Positions 8,828 to 19,146 of a stretch of 64,000 bases of DNA are shown piece after piece; positions within the stretch are counted from its first letter, which is position 1; each line of letters begins with the position of its first letter. The notes under the pieces are model-generated. The model did no database searches, was not told the DNA's origin, and saw only the letters and a program-made list of their open reading frames with translations. This DNA is from Flavobacteriales bacterium (GTDB lineage Bacteria > Bacteroidota > Bacteroidia > Flavobacteriales_D > Crocinitomicaceae): contig CANFJL010000012.1 of NCBI GenBank assembly GCA_947447525.1, positions 37,374-101,373 of the forward strand, read 5' to 3'. Both the position numbers and the translations under genes were made by a program.

Positions 8828-9472
8828 ATGGCAGGAATTTTAAGTTACTTTTTACCAAAAGACAGAGTGTTTTACAGCCTTTTTGAGGAGGCAAGTGATA
8901 ATCTAGAAAAGATTGCAAAGAAGCTTTTGCAAGTTGTACAAGAGCCTGATTTTAATCAGCGTGCGGCATTAATTACTGAAATGCAAACTTTAGAGCATAA
9001 TAATGATGAGGTTACCCATCGTATTTTCATAGAGCTTGGGAGAAATTTCATAACTCCATTTGATAGAGAGGACATTCATAGTTTAGCATCAGCTTTAGAT
9101 GACATTGCTGATTACATTTATTCTGCTGGAAAAAAAATTAATTTTTACCATATCGATCCGATTTCTGATCAAGGAATTCAAAAAACAGCTGAAGCAATTC
9201 ATGATGCAGTTTTGGCAGTAAAAGAAGCGGTTATGGAATTACGCAATCTAAAGAACACACAAAAAATAATTGAATGCGTCATCAAAATCAATAGTATTGA
9301 AAACAATGCGGACAATATTTTTGACATGAGTATCGAAAAATTATTTAATTCAGATGTTGACGCAAAAGAATTAATAAAAAGACGCGAATTGTATCAAGTA
9401 ATGGAAACGGCAACAGATAAATGCGAAGACGCAGGAAATGTTATTGAGTCAATTGTAGTAAAATACGCTTAA
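8828..9472 (+). CDS. DUF47 family phosphate-transport accessory protein
   Basis: The 214-residue, PhoU-like all-helical protein belongs to the DUF47/Pit accessory family. Typical stretches are LEHNNDEVTHRIFIELGRNF, TPFDREDIHSLASALDDIAD and CEDAGNVIESIVVKYA. Members are metal-binding helical bundles thought to regulate or gate the adjacent PiT transporter. It lies 37 bp upstream of the PiT gene on the same strand, the usual arrangement, and both are read toward one terminator. Confidence 0.9.
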   Translation: MAGILSYFLPKDRVFYSLFEEASDNLEKIAKKLLQVVQEPDFNQRAALITEMQTLEHNNDEVTHRIFIELGRNFITPFDREDIHSLASALDDIADYIYSAGKKINFYHIDPISDQGIQKTAEAIHDAVLAVKEAVMELRNLKNTQKIIECVIKINSIENNADNIFDMSIEKLFNSDVDAKELIKRRELYQVMETATDKCEDAGNVIESIVVKYA

Positions 9473-9509
9473 TTATATTTTTATTTAGTTCACATTAATT
9501 TCAATTGCT

Positions 9510-11096
9510 ATGTTTAACTTATTAATTGTTGTCATCATTATTGCCTTACTTTTTGACTTAGTCAATGGTTTTCATGATGCAGCGAACTCAATTGCTACTG
9601 TAGTTTCAACAAAAGTATTAACGCCTTTCCAAGCAGTAATTTGGGCGGCATTATTTAACATCATTGCGTTTTGGGTTTTTGATATGAGTGTAGGAAATAC
9701 CGTTGCCAAGACTGTTGACAATAACGCTATAGATCTTTGGGTGATTTTGTCGGGTTTATTGGCTGCAACATTTTGGAATTTACTCACTTGGCGTTTAGGA
9801 ATTCCATCCTCCTCCTCGCATACCTTAATCGGTGGATTTGCCGGAGCAGCAGTGGCTCATGCAGGTTGGGATGTAATTGCAACCGGAGAAATTATTAAGG
9901 TGGTACTATTTATATTTTTAGCGCCATTGATCGGTGGTTTCATCGCCTATTTGATTGCTGTGGTTACTATTAGTCGTTCGTTTTGGAAAAAAATGCTGGT
10001 GATTCTCTTACTATCGTTAGGAACGGTATACATTATGGACAAGATGATAGAATACTTAGATATGAAGCCTATCATGATGTATATCGTTATCGGAATGCTC
10101 TCCATGTTTATCATCGTATATATCTGGTTTGAATTGCGTCATGGTAAAAAACCATCAGCACAAAAAGAAGCCAACATGCACAAAAGACTTCAGTTACTCT
10201 CCTCAGCAGCATTTTCATTGGGACATGGTGGTGCAGATTCACAAAAAGTAATGGGGATTATTTGTGCTGCCTTATTGGTCTATGGGAATATGGGTAGACA
10301 GGGTAAACTTACTGAAGAAGTACCTAAGGGATTGCAGATTACTGAACTCATGCAAATAGAATATAACAATAGCGAAGGTAAATTAGAAAAGTTTAAACCG
10401 GAGGTTGCACGAATCAATAATCAATTATTTTATATCGAAGGAAAGACCATTCATGAGGCAAAAACAGGTAAAGAAGTTTACAATAAAGAAGAAGAACTTC
10501 AAAAGCCATTTAGCACAGAAAGTGTCCCAAGTTTTGATGCTATTGATTCAAATTTGGTAAAATTAGAAGTGTTCTCTATGGGAGATATCCTGTGCGATGC
10601 CAAAACCATGGATACGATTTTTAATGACAAAACTCTTGACACAAGCTACATTAATGCAGCAATTTTTGCCAATTATATCGACAAGGAAAGTCTAGAGCTT
10701 CTTAAAGGTTTTAAGATTAAAACCAAAGTACACAATGAGACGATGCCTTTTTGGATTGCCTTTGGATGTTATTTAATGATTGGACTTGGAACCTTAATGG
10801 GTGGTTGGAAAATCGTTAAGACCATGGGTACAAAAATCACTAAAGTAACACCACTTGAAGGAGTATGTGCAGAAACGGCAGGTGCATTAACACTATTTAC
10901 TGTTTCTCAGTTTGGAATTCCTGTATCGACCACGCATACCATAACTGGTTCGATTATCGGTGTTGGAGCCACTAAAAGACTCAGTGCCGTGCGCTGGGGA
11001 GTAACTATTAATTTACTTTGGGCATGGATCCTAACGATTCCTGTGAGTGCCGCATTAGCAGCAATAATCTACTTTTTCATTCATTGGGTTAAATAA
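9510..11096 (+). CDS. PiT family inorganic phosphate transporter
   Basis: The 528-residue membrane protein carries both PiT signature repeats: GFHDAANSIATVVSTKVLTP near residue 20 and GIPVSTTHTITGSIIGVGAT near residue 470. There are about ten hydrophobic segments. A soluble insert of roughly 140 residues (about 265-405) separates the two halves, longer than in E. coli Pit but common in Bacteroidetes. It should import phosphate or metal-phosphate with a cation gradient. It is coupled to the preceding DUF47 gene. Confidence 0.93.
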   Translation: MFNLLIVVIIIALLFDLVNGFHDAANSIATVVSTKVLTPFQAVIWAALFNIIAFWVFDMSVGNTVAKTVDNNAIDLWVILSGLLAATFWNLLTWRLGIPSSSSHTLIGGFAGAAVAHAGWDVIATGEIIKVVLFIFLAPLIGGFIAYLIAVVTISRSFWKKMLVILLLSLGTVYIMDKMIEYLDMKPIMMYIVIGMLSMFIIVYIWFELRHGKKPSAQKEANMHKRLQLLSSAAFSLGHGGADSQKVMGIICAALLVYGNMGRQGKLTEEVPKGLQITELMQIEYNNSEGKLEKFKPEVARINNQLFYIEGKTIHEAKTGKEVYNKEEELQKPFSTESVPSFDAIDSNLVKLEVFSMGDILCDAKTMDTIFNDKTLDTSYINAAIFANYIDKESLELLKGFKIKTKVHNETMPFWIAFGCYLMIGLGTLMGGWKIVKTMGTKITKVTPLEGVCAETAGALTLFTVSQFGIPVSTTHTITGSIIGVGATKRLSAVRWGVTINLLWAWILTIPVSAALAAIIYFFIHWVK

Positions 11097-11117
11097 ACCT
11101 TTCATAATTAAAATATC

Positions 11118-11146
11118 AAAAAAGCACTTTAAAAGTGCTTTTTTTG
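11118..11146 (+). terminator. Rho-independent terminator after the PiT gene
   Basis: GCACTTT (11124-11130) pairs with AAAGTGC (11132-11138), extended by A/T pairs and followed by a T-run. Confidence 0.85.
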
Positions 11147-11242
11147 TTTAAAACCGATCGGTTTTTACGCCAATATCTTTTTGTCATGATTTTAAATAAA
11201 AATACACGCCAAAAAGGGAACGATTTTATTGTTTTTCAGCTG

Positions 11243-11285
11243 GATTTCATCCAGCTCTAATCATATTTAACCCCTCGCGGGGTTA
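11243..11285 (+). repeat. 43-bp intergenic repeat, copy 1
   Basis: The unit begins GATTTCATCCAGCTC and ends CCTCGCGGGGTTA. It contains a hairpin AACCCC-TCGC-GGGGTT, and just before it AGCTGGAT-TTC-ATCCAGCT (11238-11256) forms a second perfect hairpin. A near-identical unit follows 43 bp downstream of its end (copy 2). The 387-bp gap between the PiT and PA-domain genes holds only these repeats and the terminator. Confidence 0.8.
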
Positions 11286-11328
11286 GAAAAATTATTTTCA
11301 AAGGTGTTTGTTTTTTGTTTATTCGATA

Positions 11329-11371
11329 GATTTCATCCAGCTCTAATCAAATTTAACACCTCGAGGGGTTA
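11329..11371 (+). repeat. 43-bp intergenic repeat, copy 2
   Basis: This copy matches copy 1 (11243-11285) with about three differences. The hairpin arm changes are partly compensatory in appearance (CCTCGAGGGG instead of CCTCGCGGGG). Confidence 0.8.
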
Positions 11372-11483
11372 AAAAATTATATTGATGGCATAGACAAATA
11401 AATTATGTTGCTAATTTTTTCATAAATCTATTGGTACAATTGAAATTTAATGTTAATTTAGTTTTAAATAAAAACTTTATACT

Positions 11484-13235
11484 ATGAAAAAATTATTACT
11501 TTCTTTTGCGGCACTTGCTTTGACGTTTTGGTCTGGAGCTCAAGTGATTTGCGCAGGCGTTTCGCCAAATTCTATTCAAGGAAACTATCAATTCACTTGG
11601 GCTGATCCAGCAAGTGGTTGGGGAACTCCTGATTTTTTAATTCCAGGTACCTTTATTCAAGATACTTTAATGATTGTTGATGATGGAACTCCAGGAACAA
11701 ATGCTCAAGGAAATCCAATTTCTGCAGAAGGATGTAACCCGTTAATTAATAACTTAACAGGTAAAATCGCAGTTATTTATAGAAATACTTGTGAATTTGG
11801 GGCCAAAGCGCTGAATGCACAAAATGCTGGTGCGGTTGGTGTAATTATCATCAATAGAGATCCTGCAGTTGTTTCAATGGGAGCTGGTGCAAGTGGTGTT
11901 AATGTTACCATTCCAGTTGTTATGATACAAAACACCGATGGATTATTGATTACCAATGAAATGTTGAATGGTCCTGTAGTGATGTTACTTGGTAACAAAA
12001 CTGGATTGTTTGCAAATGATGGTGGTCTTACTAAATCAACTACCTTGATTTCAAAACAAGGTGCAGTGCCTTCATTCTTAGCTCAAAATGGTACTGAATT
12101 TAATTTCGATTTAGGAACACGCGTTTACAATTATGGTAACCAAGCACAAACTGGAATGACGCTTACTGCTACAGTAACTAATCCAAGTGGTGTTGTTGTT
12201 TATAACAACAGTGTTTCCAATATTTCTTTAGCTTCAGGTGATAGTTTGGATGTAGATCCAACGCAAGCGAATACGCTTCCTCAGTTCTCTTTAGCAACTT
12301 ATCCTTCTGGACGTTATACTTTGAACTATACTTTAGCGCTTACTGGCGCAGATGATTATGCTGCAGATAATTCAATGTCAACTGTATTCTCTATTCAAGA
12401 TTCACTTTATAGCTACGCTCAATTAGATGCTACAACGAACTTGCCAAACGCAGGTAATTCTTATCGTCCTAGTACTAACAATCAAACGTATTCAGTTTGT
12501 AATGTAATCAATGATGCGCACGCAAGTAGAATTGGTGCAGAAGGAATTTATTTCTCTGCAACTACTAGTACTGCGTCAGGTGCTATTTTGACAGGTGAAG
12601 AAATGGCTTTATACTTGTATAAGTGGGAAGATGTTTTTGTTGATTTAAATGATGCAAACTTAGCCTTTAATACATTGACTCCAGTTGCTTCTGGTTATTA
12701 CTATTACCCAGCTGATTTACAGGGTGAGGTTGTACTAGGAACTTTTACAACTCCAGTAGTATTAACAGACAATCAACGTTACTTAGCTTGTGTACAAACC
12801 GTAAACCTTAATTTATATTTAGGACACGAGTCTAACACAGATTATACTTGGAACTACAATTATTACGCACAACCATTAACGCCAAACGAAAGTGATGCTG
12901 CTTATTTTGCTGCTGGATTTGGAGCTGACGTTCCTAGTTCAATTGCTGTTCGTGTATTTGATGCTAACAATATTGGTTTAACAGAATCTAAAACTATTGA
13001 TGGTGTTGCTTATCCTAATCCTGCAACTGATAAAGTTACGATTTCTGTAAAAGGAGAAGGTGTTGCTAACTTAAGCATTACTGACATCTCTGGTAAGAAA
13101 GTTGGTACACATGTATTGAACTTAAATAATGGTTCAGCAGATGTTTCTATTGCAAACTTAGAAGCTGGACTTTATATCTTTAATGTTGTTTTAGAGAATG
13201 GTAAAACTTCTCAATTCAATGTTGTAAAAAGATAA
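11484..13235 (+). CDS. PA-domain secreted protein with T9SS sorting domain
   Basis: The 583-residue protein has a signal peptide (LLLSFAALALTFWSGAQ). A protease-associated (PA) domain spans about residues 75-175: LTGKIAVIYRNTCEFGAKAL, then NAGAVGVIIINRDP and IPVVMIQNTDG. A middle region rich in Ig-like beta strands follows. The last ~75 residues (YPNPATDKVTISVKGEG to FNVVKR) form a type A T9SS sorting domain. No catalytic peptidase domain is evident, so the PA domain may be a substrate or interaction module on a cell-surface protein. Confidence 0.85.
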   Translation: MKKLLLSFAALALTFWSGAQVICAGVSPNSIQGNYQFTWADPASGWGTPDFLIPGTFIQDTLMIVDDGTPGTNAQGNPISAEGCNPLINNLTGKIAVIYRNTCEFGAKALNAQNAGAVGVIIINRDPAVVSMGAGASGVNVTIPVVMIQNTDGLLITNEMLNGPVVMLLGNKTGLFANDGGLTKSTTLISKQGAVPSFLAQNGTEFNFDLGTRVYNYGNQAQTGMTLTATVTNPSGVVVYNNSVSNISLASGDSLDVDPTQANTLPQFSLATYPSGRYTLNYTLALTGADDYAADNSMSTVFSIQDSLYSYAQLDATTNLPNAGNSYRPSTNNQTYSVCNVINDAHASRIGAEGIYFSATTSTASGAILTGEEMALYLYKWEDVFVDLNDANLAFNTLTPVASGYYYYPADLQGEVVLGTFTTPVVLTDNQRYLACVQTVNLNLYLGHESNTDYTWNYNYYAQPLTPNESDAAYFAAGFGADVPSSIAVRVFDANNIGLTESKTIDGVAYPNPATDKVTISVKGEGVANLSITDISGKKVGTHVLNLNNGSADVSIANLEAGLYIFNVVLENGKTSQFNVVKR

Positions 13236-13251
13236 TTAATCTGATTTAATT

Positions 13252-13283
13252 AAAAGGGCCGGTGATACTGGCCCTTTTTTTTT
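13252..13283 (+). terminator. Rho-independent terminator
   Basis: AAAAGGGCC and GGCCCTTTT arms surround a 9-base loop and are followed by a long T-run, just after the PA-domain gene. Confidence 0.9.
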
Positions 13284-13348
13284 GAATTAATTTGCGACTT
13301 TCCTCATAGAAAATATAAAGTCTGTGTCATAGTCGAAGATTACTCTTT

Positions 13349-13356
13349 ATCTTTGT
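13349..13356 (+). promoter_or_regulatory. -7 promoter element for metG
   Basis: TATCTTTG fits the TAnnTTTG consensus. It ends only 8 bp before the metG ATG, so the transcript would have a very short or absent leader. Confidence 0.45.
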
Positions 13357-13364
13357 AATCAATT

Positions 13365-15425
13365 ATGGAAAAAGACACCTTTACAGTAACTGCTGCTCTT
13401 CCTTACGCAAATGGCCCTCTTCATTTAGGTCATATAGCAGGAGTATATTTACCCGCAGATATTTTCGTTCGCTTTTTACGCATGAAAGAACACGATGTAG
13501 CTTTTATTTGTGGAAGCGATGAACATGGAGCAGCAATTACATTACGAGCAAAAAAGGAAGGGATTTCTCCTCAAGAAATTGTAGATAAGTACCATGATAT
13601 CATAAAAAATTCATTTCATCAATTTCATATTGATTTCGATATTTTTCACAGAACCTCCTTGCCAATTCATCACGAAACTTCAGCTGATTTTTTTAAAACG
13701 CTCGAGGCAAATGGAAGTTTTACCAAAGAAAATTCAGAGCAATACTACGACGAAGAATACAAGCAATTTTTAGCAGATCGATACATTACAGGCACCTGCC
13801 CAAAATGTCAGAATGATAATGCTTACGGAGATCAATGCGAGAAATGTGGCAGCGATTTAAGTCCGACAGAATTAATTGATCCAAAATCTACCCTGAGCGG
13901 AAAGACACCGATCTTGAAAGCAACTTCACATTGGTATTTACCAATGAATGATCATGAAGAATGGTTGAGAGAATGGATACAAAACGGAATTCTGGATGGT
14001 GAAAAACAACATGATCCAAAAAAATGGCGCAATCAAGTTATTGGTCAATGTATGTCATGGATCAATGGCGGATTAAAACCTCGTGCCATGACGCGTGACT
14101 TAGATTGGGGTGTAAAAGTCCCATTGCCTGATGCTGAGGGCAAAGTGTTGTATGTATGGTTAGATGCCCCTATTGGCTACATATCAGCTACCAAACAATG
14201 GGCAAAAGACAATAATTTAGATTGGAAGAAATTTTGGTGTAAAAAAGAAGCTGGAAATAGAAAACTAATCCATTTTATTGGAAAAGACAATATTGTATTT
14301 CACGCGATTATTTTTCCAATTTTACTTAAAAGTCATGGGGATTTTATTTTACCAGAAAATGTCCCAGCTTATGAATTTTTAAATCTTGAAGGCGATAAAT
14401 TCTCAACTTCAAGAAATTGGGCCGTTTGGTTGCATGAATATCTAGCAGCCTACCCCAATAAAGTGGATGAACTAAAATATGTGCTTACTTCAATCGCTCC
14501 GGAAAGTAAGGATTCTGAATTTACATGGAAGGAATACCAACAACGCATTAATTCAGAATTGGCTGATGTATACGGTAATTTTGTAAATAGAACCCTTGTG
14601 CTCAGTCAGAAGTACTACCAAGGGATTGTTCCTCAACCTTTAGAATTTTCTTCTGTTGACGAAGATGTTATGGCTACTATTGAAAAAGTGCCCGCTAAGA
14701 TTTCAGCATTAATTTATGCTTATAAAATTCGTGAAGCACAATCAGAAATGATGCAATTGGCGCGCATTGGAAATAAATACTTAGCGGATCAGGAACCATG
14801 GAAGGTAATTAAAACTGACCCGACACGAGTGCAAACGGTTATCTATGTTGCTTTACAAATCACCAATATGCTTTCCGCTGTTACGATGCCTTTCTTATCC
14901 GTAAAAGCGAAAGAACTTCAAGAAATGCTTCAAGTTAACTATACACTTTGGCCTGAAAGTCCATTAGTATTAGAAGCTGGTCATCAATTAGGAACACCTA
15001 AAATACTATTTGAAAAGATAGAGGATGAACTCGTAATGAATGAAAAGGCCAAATTAGAAACTACAATTGAGCAAACCACTAAATATCCAAAAATGAAAGA
15101 CGCTATTAATTTTGATGACTTCGCAAAATTAGACATGAGAATGGGCAAAATAATAAGTGCTCAAAAAGTTGAAAAAGCGGACAAGTTACTTCATTTAATT
15201 GTTGATACGGGTATTGATCAAAGGACTATCGTTTCTGGGATTGCGGAGCATTTTTCTCCTGAAGAAGTGATTGGAAAAACTGTATTGGTACTATTGAACC
15301 TAGAACCTAGAAAAATTCGTGGCGTTGAATCTCAAGGAATGATCTTAATGGCTGAAAATGAAGATGGAAAATTAAGTTTTCTTTCCGCAGAAAGTGGTTT
15401 TGGTCCAGGTCCTAGTGTTGGTTAA
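13365..15425 (+). CDS. metG: Methionyl-tRNA synthetase
   Basis: The 686-residue cytosolic enzyme charges tRNA-Met. Class I signatures are the HIGH motif HLGH at residues 20-23 and a KMSKS variant in DKFSTSR near residue 345. Zinc-knuckle cysteines appear in CPKCQNDNAYGDQCEKCG. A C-terminal EMAP/tRNA-binding domain (about 575-686: DFAKLDMRMGKIISAQKVEK onward) makes it the long, dimerising form. The stop overlaps the convergent response-regulator stop by 4 bp. Confidence 0.97.
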   Translation: MEKDTFTVTAALPYANGPLHLGHIAGVYLPADIFVRFLRMKEHDVAFICGSDEHGAAITLRAKKEGISPQEIVDKYHDIIKNSFHQFHIDFDIFHRTSLPIHHETSADFFKTLEANGSFTKENSEQYYDEEYKQFLADRYITGTCPKCQNDNAYGDQCEKCGSDLSPTELIDPKSTLSGKTPILKATSHWYLPMNDHEEWLREWIQNGILDGEKQHDPKKWRNQVIGQCMSWINGGLKPRAMTRDLDWGVKVPLPDAEGKVLYVWLDAPIGYISATKQWAKDNNLDWKKFWCKKEAGNRKLIHFIGKDNIVFHAIIFPILLKSHGDFILPENVPAYEFLNLEGDKFSTSRNWAVWLHEYLAAYPNKVDELKYVLTSIAPESKDSEFTWKEYQQRINSELADVYGNFVNRTLVLSQKYYQGIVPQPLEFSSVDEDVMATIEKVPAKISALIYAYKIREAQSEMMQLARIGNKYLADQEPWKVIKTDPTRVQTVIYVALQITNMLSAVTMPFLSVKAKELQEMLQVNYTLWPESPLVLEAGHQLGTPKILFEKIEDELVMNEKAKLETTIEQTTKYPKMKDAINFDDFAKLDMRMGKIISAQKVEKADKLLHLIVDTGIDQRTIVSGIAEHFSPEEVIGKTVLVLLNLEPRKIRGVESQGMILMAENEDGKLSFLSAESGFGPGPSVG

Positions 15426-16063
15426 ACATACCCTTTATCTTTCGCCCAACTACTGAGTTGAGCAGCATTTGGCAAGCTCAATTTCTTTAAGATATTGTGT
15501 CGGTGCTTTTCAATGGTCCTTGGAGATAAGAATAATTTTACTCCAATTTCTTTTGAGGTCAAGCCATTCGCAATCAATTTGACAATTTCAATCTCTTTCA
15601 TGGTTAACTCTTTCTGTGAAGTTTCCGTATCCATATTTAATAAAGAGGTGAAATATCGATCCTTAATCTCTTTTCCAATAAATAAATTACCTTGATTTAC
15701 CTCATGTATTGCTGAGATGAGTTCGCTTTTATTGGTGTTTTTGGTCAGGTAACCTTTTGCTCCAACAGCTAAAAACTTTTTGACATAAGTAATATCATCG
15801 TGCAAAGAAAGTCCGATCACTTTTGTTTTGGGTAAGGCATCATTGATTTTAATGGTGGCTTCTATCCCGCTTCCCTGACCCAGGTTGATATCCATAAGAA
15901 TAATATCAGGTCGCAATAGTATGGCTTTATCGAAAGCATCATTTTCATTGTCAGCATTCCCTATTACAGAAATACCAGGAGCGTCCTTTAATAAGGAAGT
16001 CCAAGCTTCACTGATTAACTTGTGATCGTCTACAATAAGAACTTTTATGAGTTGTTCCATCAT
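15422..16063 (-). CDS. NarL/FixJ-type response regulator
   Basis: The 213-residue protein has an N-terminal receiver domain with VDDH at residues 11-14 and the phosphoacceptor Asp58 in IILMDINLG. A C-terminal LuxR-type helix-turn-helix follows (LTSKEIGVKLFLSPRTIEKH). It should be a DNA-binding regulator controlled by a histidine kinase, which is not present in the window. It lies 18 bp downstream of atpG on the same strand and may share the ATP synthase transcript. Confidence 0.93.
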   Translation of the reverse strand: MMEQLIKVLIVDDHKLISEAWTSLLKDAPGISVIGNADNENDAFDKAILLRPDIILMDINLGQGSGIEATIKINDALPKTKVIGLSLHDDITYVKKFLAVGAKGYLTKNTNKSELISAIHEVNQGNLFIGKEIKDRYFTSLLNMDTETSQKELTMKEIEIVKLIANGLTSKEIGVKLFLSPRTIEKHRHNILKKLSLPNAAQLSSWAKDKGYV

Positions 16064-16081
16064 TTGCTATCTACAGCAAAT

Positions 16082-16957
16082 CTATGAATTCAAAGCTTCT
16101 GCACCACCAACAATTTCCAAAATTTCATTGGTAATGGCTGCTTGTCTTGCTTTATTATAACTTAATTTTAAGTTTTTTCTTAATTCTTCAGCGTTATCTG
16201 TTGCTTTGTGCATCGCAGTCATTCGTGCTCCATGCTCAGATGCATTAGAATCTAAAAGCGCTTTGAACAATTGAATTTTTAATGACTTTGGAATAAGTGC
16301 AATAACTAGATCTTCCTTAGCAGGTTCAAAAATATAATCATTCCCGCTATCGGTAGTTCCTTCATTAGAAGCCAGAATAGGTAAGAATTGTTCGTTTTCA
16401 ACTGATTGTGTTGCTGCATTAACAAATTGATTGTAAACCAGCACTATTTTATCAACTTCTTTGTTCAGGAACATCGCAGTTAATGCTTCTGCAATTGCAG
16501 TTGTTCTTTCGAAAGTTAAATCAGAAAATATATCTTCTACTGATGCAAGTTCGTCATTAATAAAATAATTAGGTGTTCTTTTCATAACATCCTTAACTTT
16601 CTTACCAAGACACAACACTTTAACATTACAATCTTTGTAATCCTCTGTAATCAAAAGATTCACCTTCTTGATTACATTATTATTAAAACCTCCACACAGA
16701 CCTCTATTAGAAGTTACAGCAACTAACAAAACATTCTGAACTTCACCTGATTTAGCATAAACATTATCTGCTAAATCCAAAGAAGCACTAAGATTTCCTA
16801 AAATTTCTCTTAGTTTACCAGCATACGGACGAAGACGTGTAACCGCATCTTGAGCACGCTTTAACTTTGCAGCTGAAACCATTTTCATTGCAGAAGTAAT
16901 CTGCATTGTTGATCCAACCGAGGTAATCCTATTTCTTATTTCTTTTAAATTCGCCAT
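16082..16957 (-). CDS. atpG: ATP synthase F1 gamma subunit
   Basis: The 291-residue gamma subunit is the rotor shaft of F1. The N-terminus MANLKEIRNRITSVGSTMQI and the C-terminus NKARQAAITNEILEIVGGAE are diagnostic. An upstream in-frame Met would add five residues (MQSIV), but the start at 16957 gives the family N-terminus. It is the last ATP synthase gene of the cluster; atpD (beta) and atpC (epsilon) are not here, as is common in Bacteroidetes. Confidence 0.96.
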   Translation of the reverse strand: MANLKEIRNRITSVGSTMQITSAMKMVSAAKLKRAQDAVTRLRPYAGKLREILGNLSASLDLADNVYAKSGEVQNVLLVAVTSNRGLCGGFNNNVIKKVNLLITEDYKDCNVKVLCLGKKVKDVMKRTPNYFINDELASVEDIFSDLTFERTTAIAEALTAMFLNKEVDKIVLVYNQFVNAATQSVENEQFLPILASNEGTTDSGNDYIFEPAKEDLVIALIPKSLKIQLFKALLDSNASEHGARMTAMHKATDNAEELRKNLKLSYNKARQAAITNEILEIVGGAEALNS

Positions 16958-17000
16958 AACAATGCTTTGCAAGTTGTCTTACGACAACAGAAAACTCAAT

Positions 17001-18575
17001 TTAGTATTTATCTGCTATTTCTTTTGCCACTTTTGTCAATACATCAGTGATTTCATCTGTATATTTTCCAGCTTTCAATGCTACCAATACATCAGCATGT
17101 TTTGCATCCAAATAATTCAAATATTCTTTTTCAAAAGCCTTCACTTTATTGATAGGAACTTTTTGGATCAATCCTTTAGTACCTACAAAAATAATTGCAA
17201 TTTGTTTTTCAACTGGAAATGGATCACCTTCTCTTTGCTTCAAGATTTCCACATTACGAGAACCTTTATCCAAAACAGATTTTGTTGCATTATCCAAATC
17301 AGAACCAAACTTAGCGAATGCTTCTAATTCACGATATTGCGCTTGATCTAATTTCAAAGTACCCGCAACCTTCTTCATTGATTTAATTTGAGCTGAACCA
17401 CCCACCCTTGATACAGAGATACCAACGTTAATTGCTGGACGCACACCAGAGTTAAATAAATCAGACTCTAAGAATATTTGACCATCTGTAATAGAAATTA
17501 CATTGGTAGGAATATAAGCGGATACGTCACCTGCTTGAGTTTCAATAATTGGAAGTGCCGTTAAAGAACCACCACCTTTTACTTTACTTTTCAAAGAAGG
17601 AGGTAAATCATTCATTTGACATGCAATTGTATCATCAGAAATAATCTTCGCAGCACGCTCTAATAAACGAGAGTGAAGGTAGAATACATCACCAGGATAA
17701 GCTTCGCGACCTGGAGGACGACGCAATAATAAAGAAACCTCACGATAAGCAACTGCTTGCTTAGATAAATCATCATAAACGATTAATGCTGGTTTTCCAC
17801 AGTCACGGAAATATTCACCAACAGCAGCACCTGTCATTGGAGCATAAAACTGCATTGGCGCAGGATCAGAAGCATTAGAAGCCACAACCGTTGTATAGGC
17901 CATTGCACCTGCATCTTCAAACTTTTTAACGATTCCAGCTACTGTTGAACCTTTTTGTCCAATAGCGACATAAATACAATAAACCGTTTCACCTCTATCG
18001 TAAAATTCGCGTTGATTGATAATGGTATCAATTGCAACGGTTGTTTTACCAGTTTGACGGTCACCAATAATTAACTCACGCTGACCACGACCAATTGGAA
18101 TCATCGCATCAATTGCTTTAATACCAGTTTGTAAAGGTTCTGTTACCGGTTGACGAAAGATAACCCCTGGAGCTTTTCTCTCGATTGGCATTTCATACAA
18201 CTCACCAACTATCGGTCCTTTACCATCAATTGGCTGACCTAAAGTATCAATAACGCGACCTACCATTCCATCACCTACCATTACAGAGGCAATGCGTCCT
18301 AAACGACGCACCGTATCACCTTCACTAACGGAAGAGGAACGGCCTAATAATACAGCACCAACATTATCTTCTTCTAAATTCAATGCGATCCCTTGCAGAC
18401 CACCATCGAATTCAATTAATTCACCATATTGTACGCCTTTCAAGCCGTAAATTCTTGCGATTCCGTCTCCTACTTGAAGAACAGTTCCTACTTCTTGTAA
18501 TTCAGCTTCTGATTTGAAACCAGATAATTGTTCCCTTAAAATTGCTGAAACCTCTGCCGGATTAATATCTGCCAT
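17001..18575 (-). CDS. atpA: ATP synthase F1 alpha subunit
   Basis: The 524-residue non-catalytic nucleotide-binding subunit has the P-loop GDRQTGKT at 171-178, the alpha signature [19 protein letters not shown], and the N-terminal anchoring helix ([17 protein letters not shown]). Its position between atpH and atpG is standard. Confidence 0.98.
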   Translation of the reverse strand: MADINPAEVSAILREQLSGFKSEAELQEVGTVLQVGDGIARIYGLKGVQYGELIEFDGGLQGIALNLEEDNVGAVLLGRSSSVSEGDTVRRLGRIASVMVGDGMVGRVIDTLGQPIDGKGPIVGELYEMPIERKAPGVIFRQPVTEPLQTGIKAIDAMIPIGRGQRELIIGDRQTGKTTVAIDTIINQREFYDRGETVYCIYVAIGQKGSTVAGIVKKFEDAGAMAYTTVVASNASDPAPMQFYAPMTGAAVGEYFRDCGKPALIVYDDLSKQAVAYREVSLLLRRPPGREAYPGDVFYLHSRLLERAAKIISDDTIACQMNDLPPSLKSKVKGGGSLTALPIIETQAGDVSAYIPTNVISITDGQIFLESDLFNSGVRPAINVGISVSRVGGSAQIKSMKKVAGTLKLDQAQYRELEAFAKFGSDLDNATKSVLDKGSRNVEILKQREGDPFPVEKQIAIIFVGTKGLIQKVPINKVKAFEKEYLNYLDAKHADVLVALKAGKYTDEITDVLTKVAKEIADKY

Positions 18576-18606
18576 TTTTCTAATTTTAATTATTTAGTCT
18601 TGCGAC

Positions 18607-19140
18607 TTATTGTGTTAATTCTTGTTTTAATTTTCTCAATTGTGTTGCAACAGATGCATCAATTTGATTGTCCCCTATTCTAACCACAAAACCACCTATC
18701 AAGTTGGCGTCAACCATTTCTGTTAATTGCAATTTACCTGTAATAGACTTAGATAGATTAGCAACAATTTTATCTCTACTTTCTTTACTTAATGGGCTTG
18801 CACTTGTTAAAGTTCCAGAAACAATTCCACGGTGATTTTCAAGTAATTCTTGAAAGCCTTTTGCAATTGCTGGAATTACAGAGGCTCTACCATTTTTGGT
18901 AATTAAAGCGATAAAAGCGATGGTTAAGGGTTGCATTTTAGGAAACAACTTAGACATCACATCATTTTTCTTGTCTGCTTTAATTACAGGAGAATTTAAG
19001 AAAACTTGAAAATCAGGAGCAACATCAGCAGTAGCCACTATTGCGTTCATGTCTGATTCCACTGTCTCCAAGCAAGCTTGTTCTACAGCCAATTCCAATA
19101 ATGCCTTTGCGTATCTTCCCGCCGACTTCGTTGATCTCAT
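18607..19140 (-). CDS. atpH: ATP synthase F1 delta subunit
   Basis: The 177-residue OSCP/delta subunit links F1 to the peripheral stalk. Conserved parts are GRYAKALLELAVEQ near the N-terminus and the C-terminal block DANLIGGFVVRIGDNQIDAS. It starts 6 bp after the atpF stop, indicating tight coupling. Confidence 0.95.
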   Translation of the reverse strand: MRSTKSAGRYAKALLELAVEQACLETVESDMNAIVATADVAPDFQVFLNSPVIKADKKNDVMSKLFPKMQPLTIAFIALITKNGRASVIPAIAKGFQELLENHRGIVSGTLTSASPLSKESRDKIVANLSKSITGKLQLTEMVDANLIGGFVVRIGDNQIDASVATQLRKLKQELTQ

Positions 19141-19146
19141 CTGTTG

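Noticed and set aside
16962..17346. Plus-strand open frames antisense to atpG/atpA
   Set aside because: They lie wholly inside highly conserved ATP synthase genes and their translations show no family resemblance.
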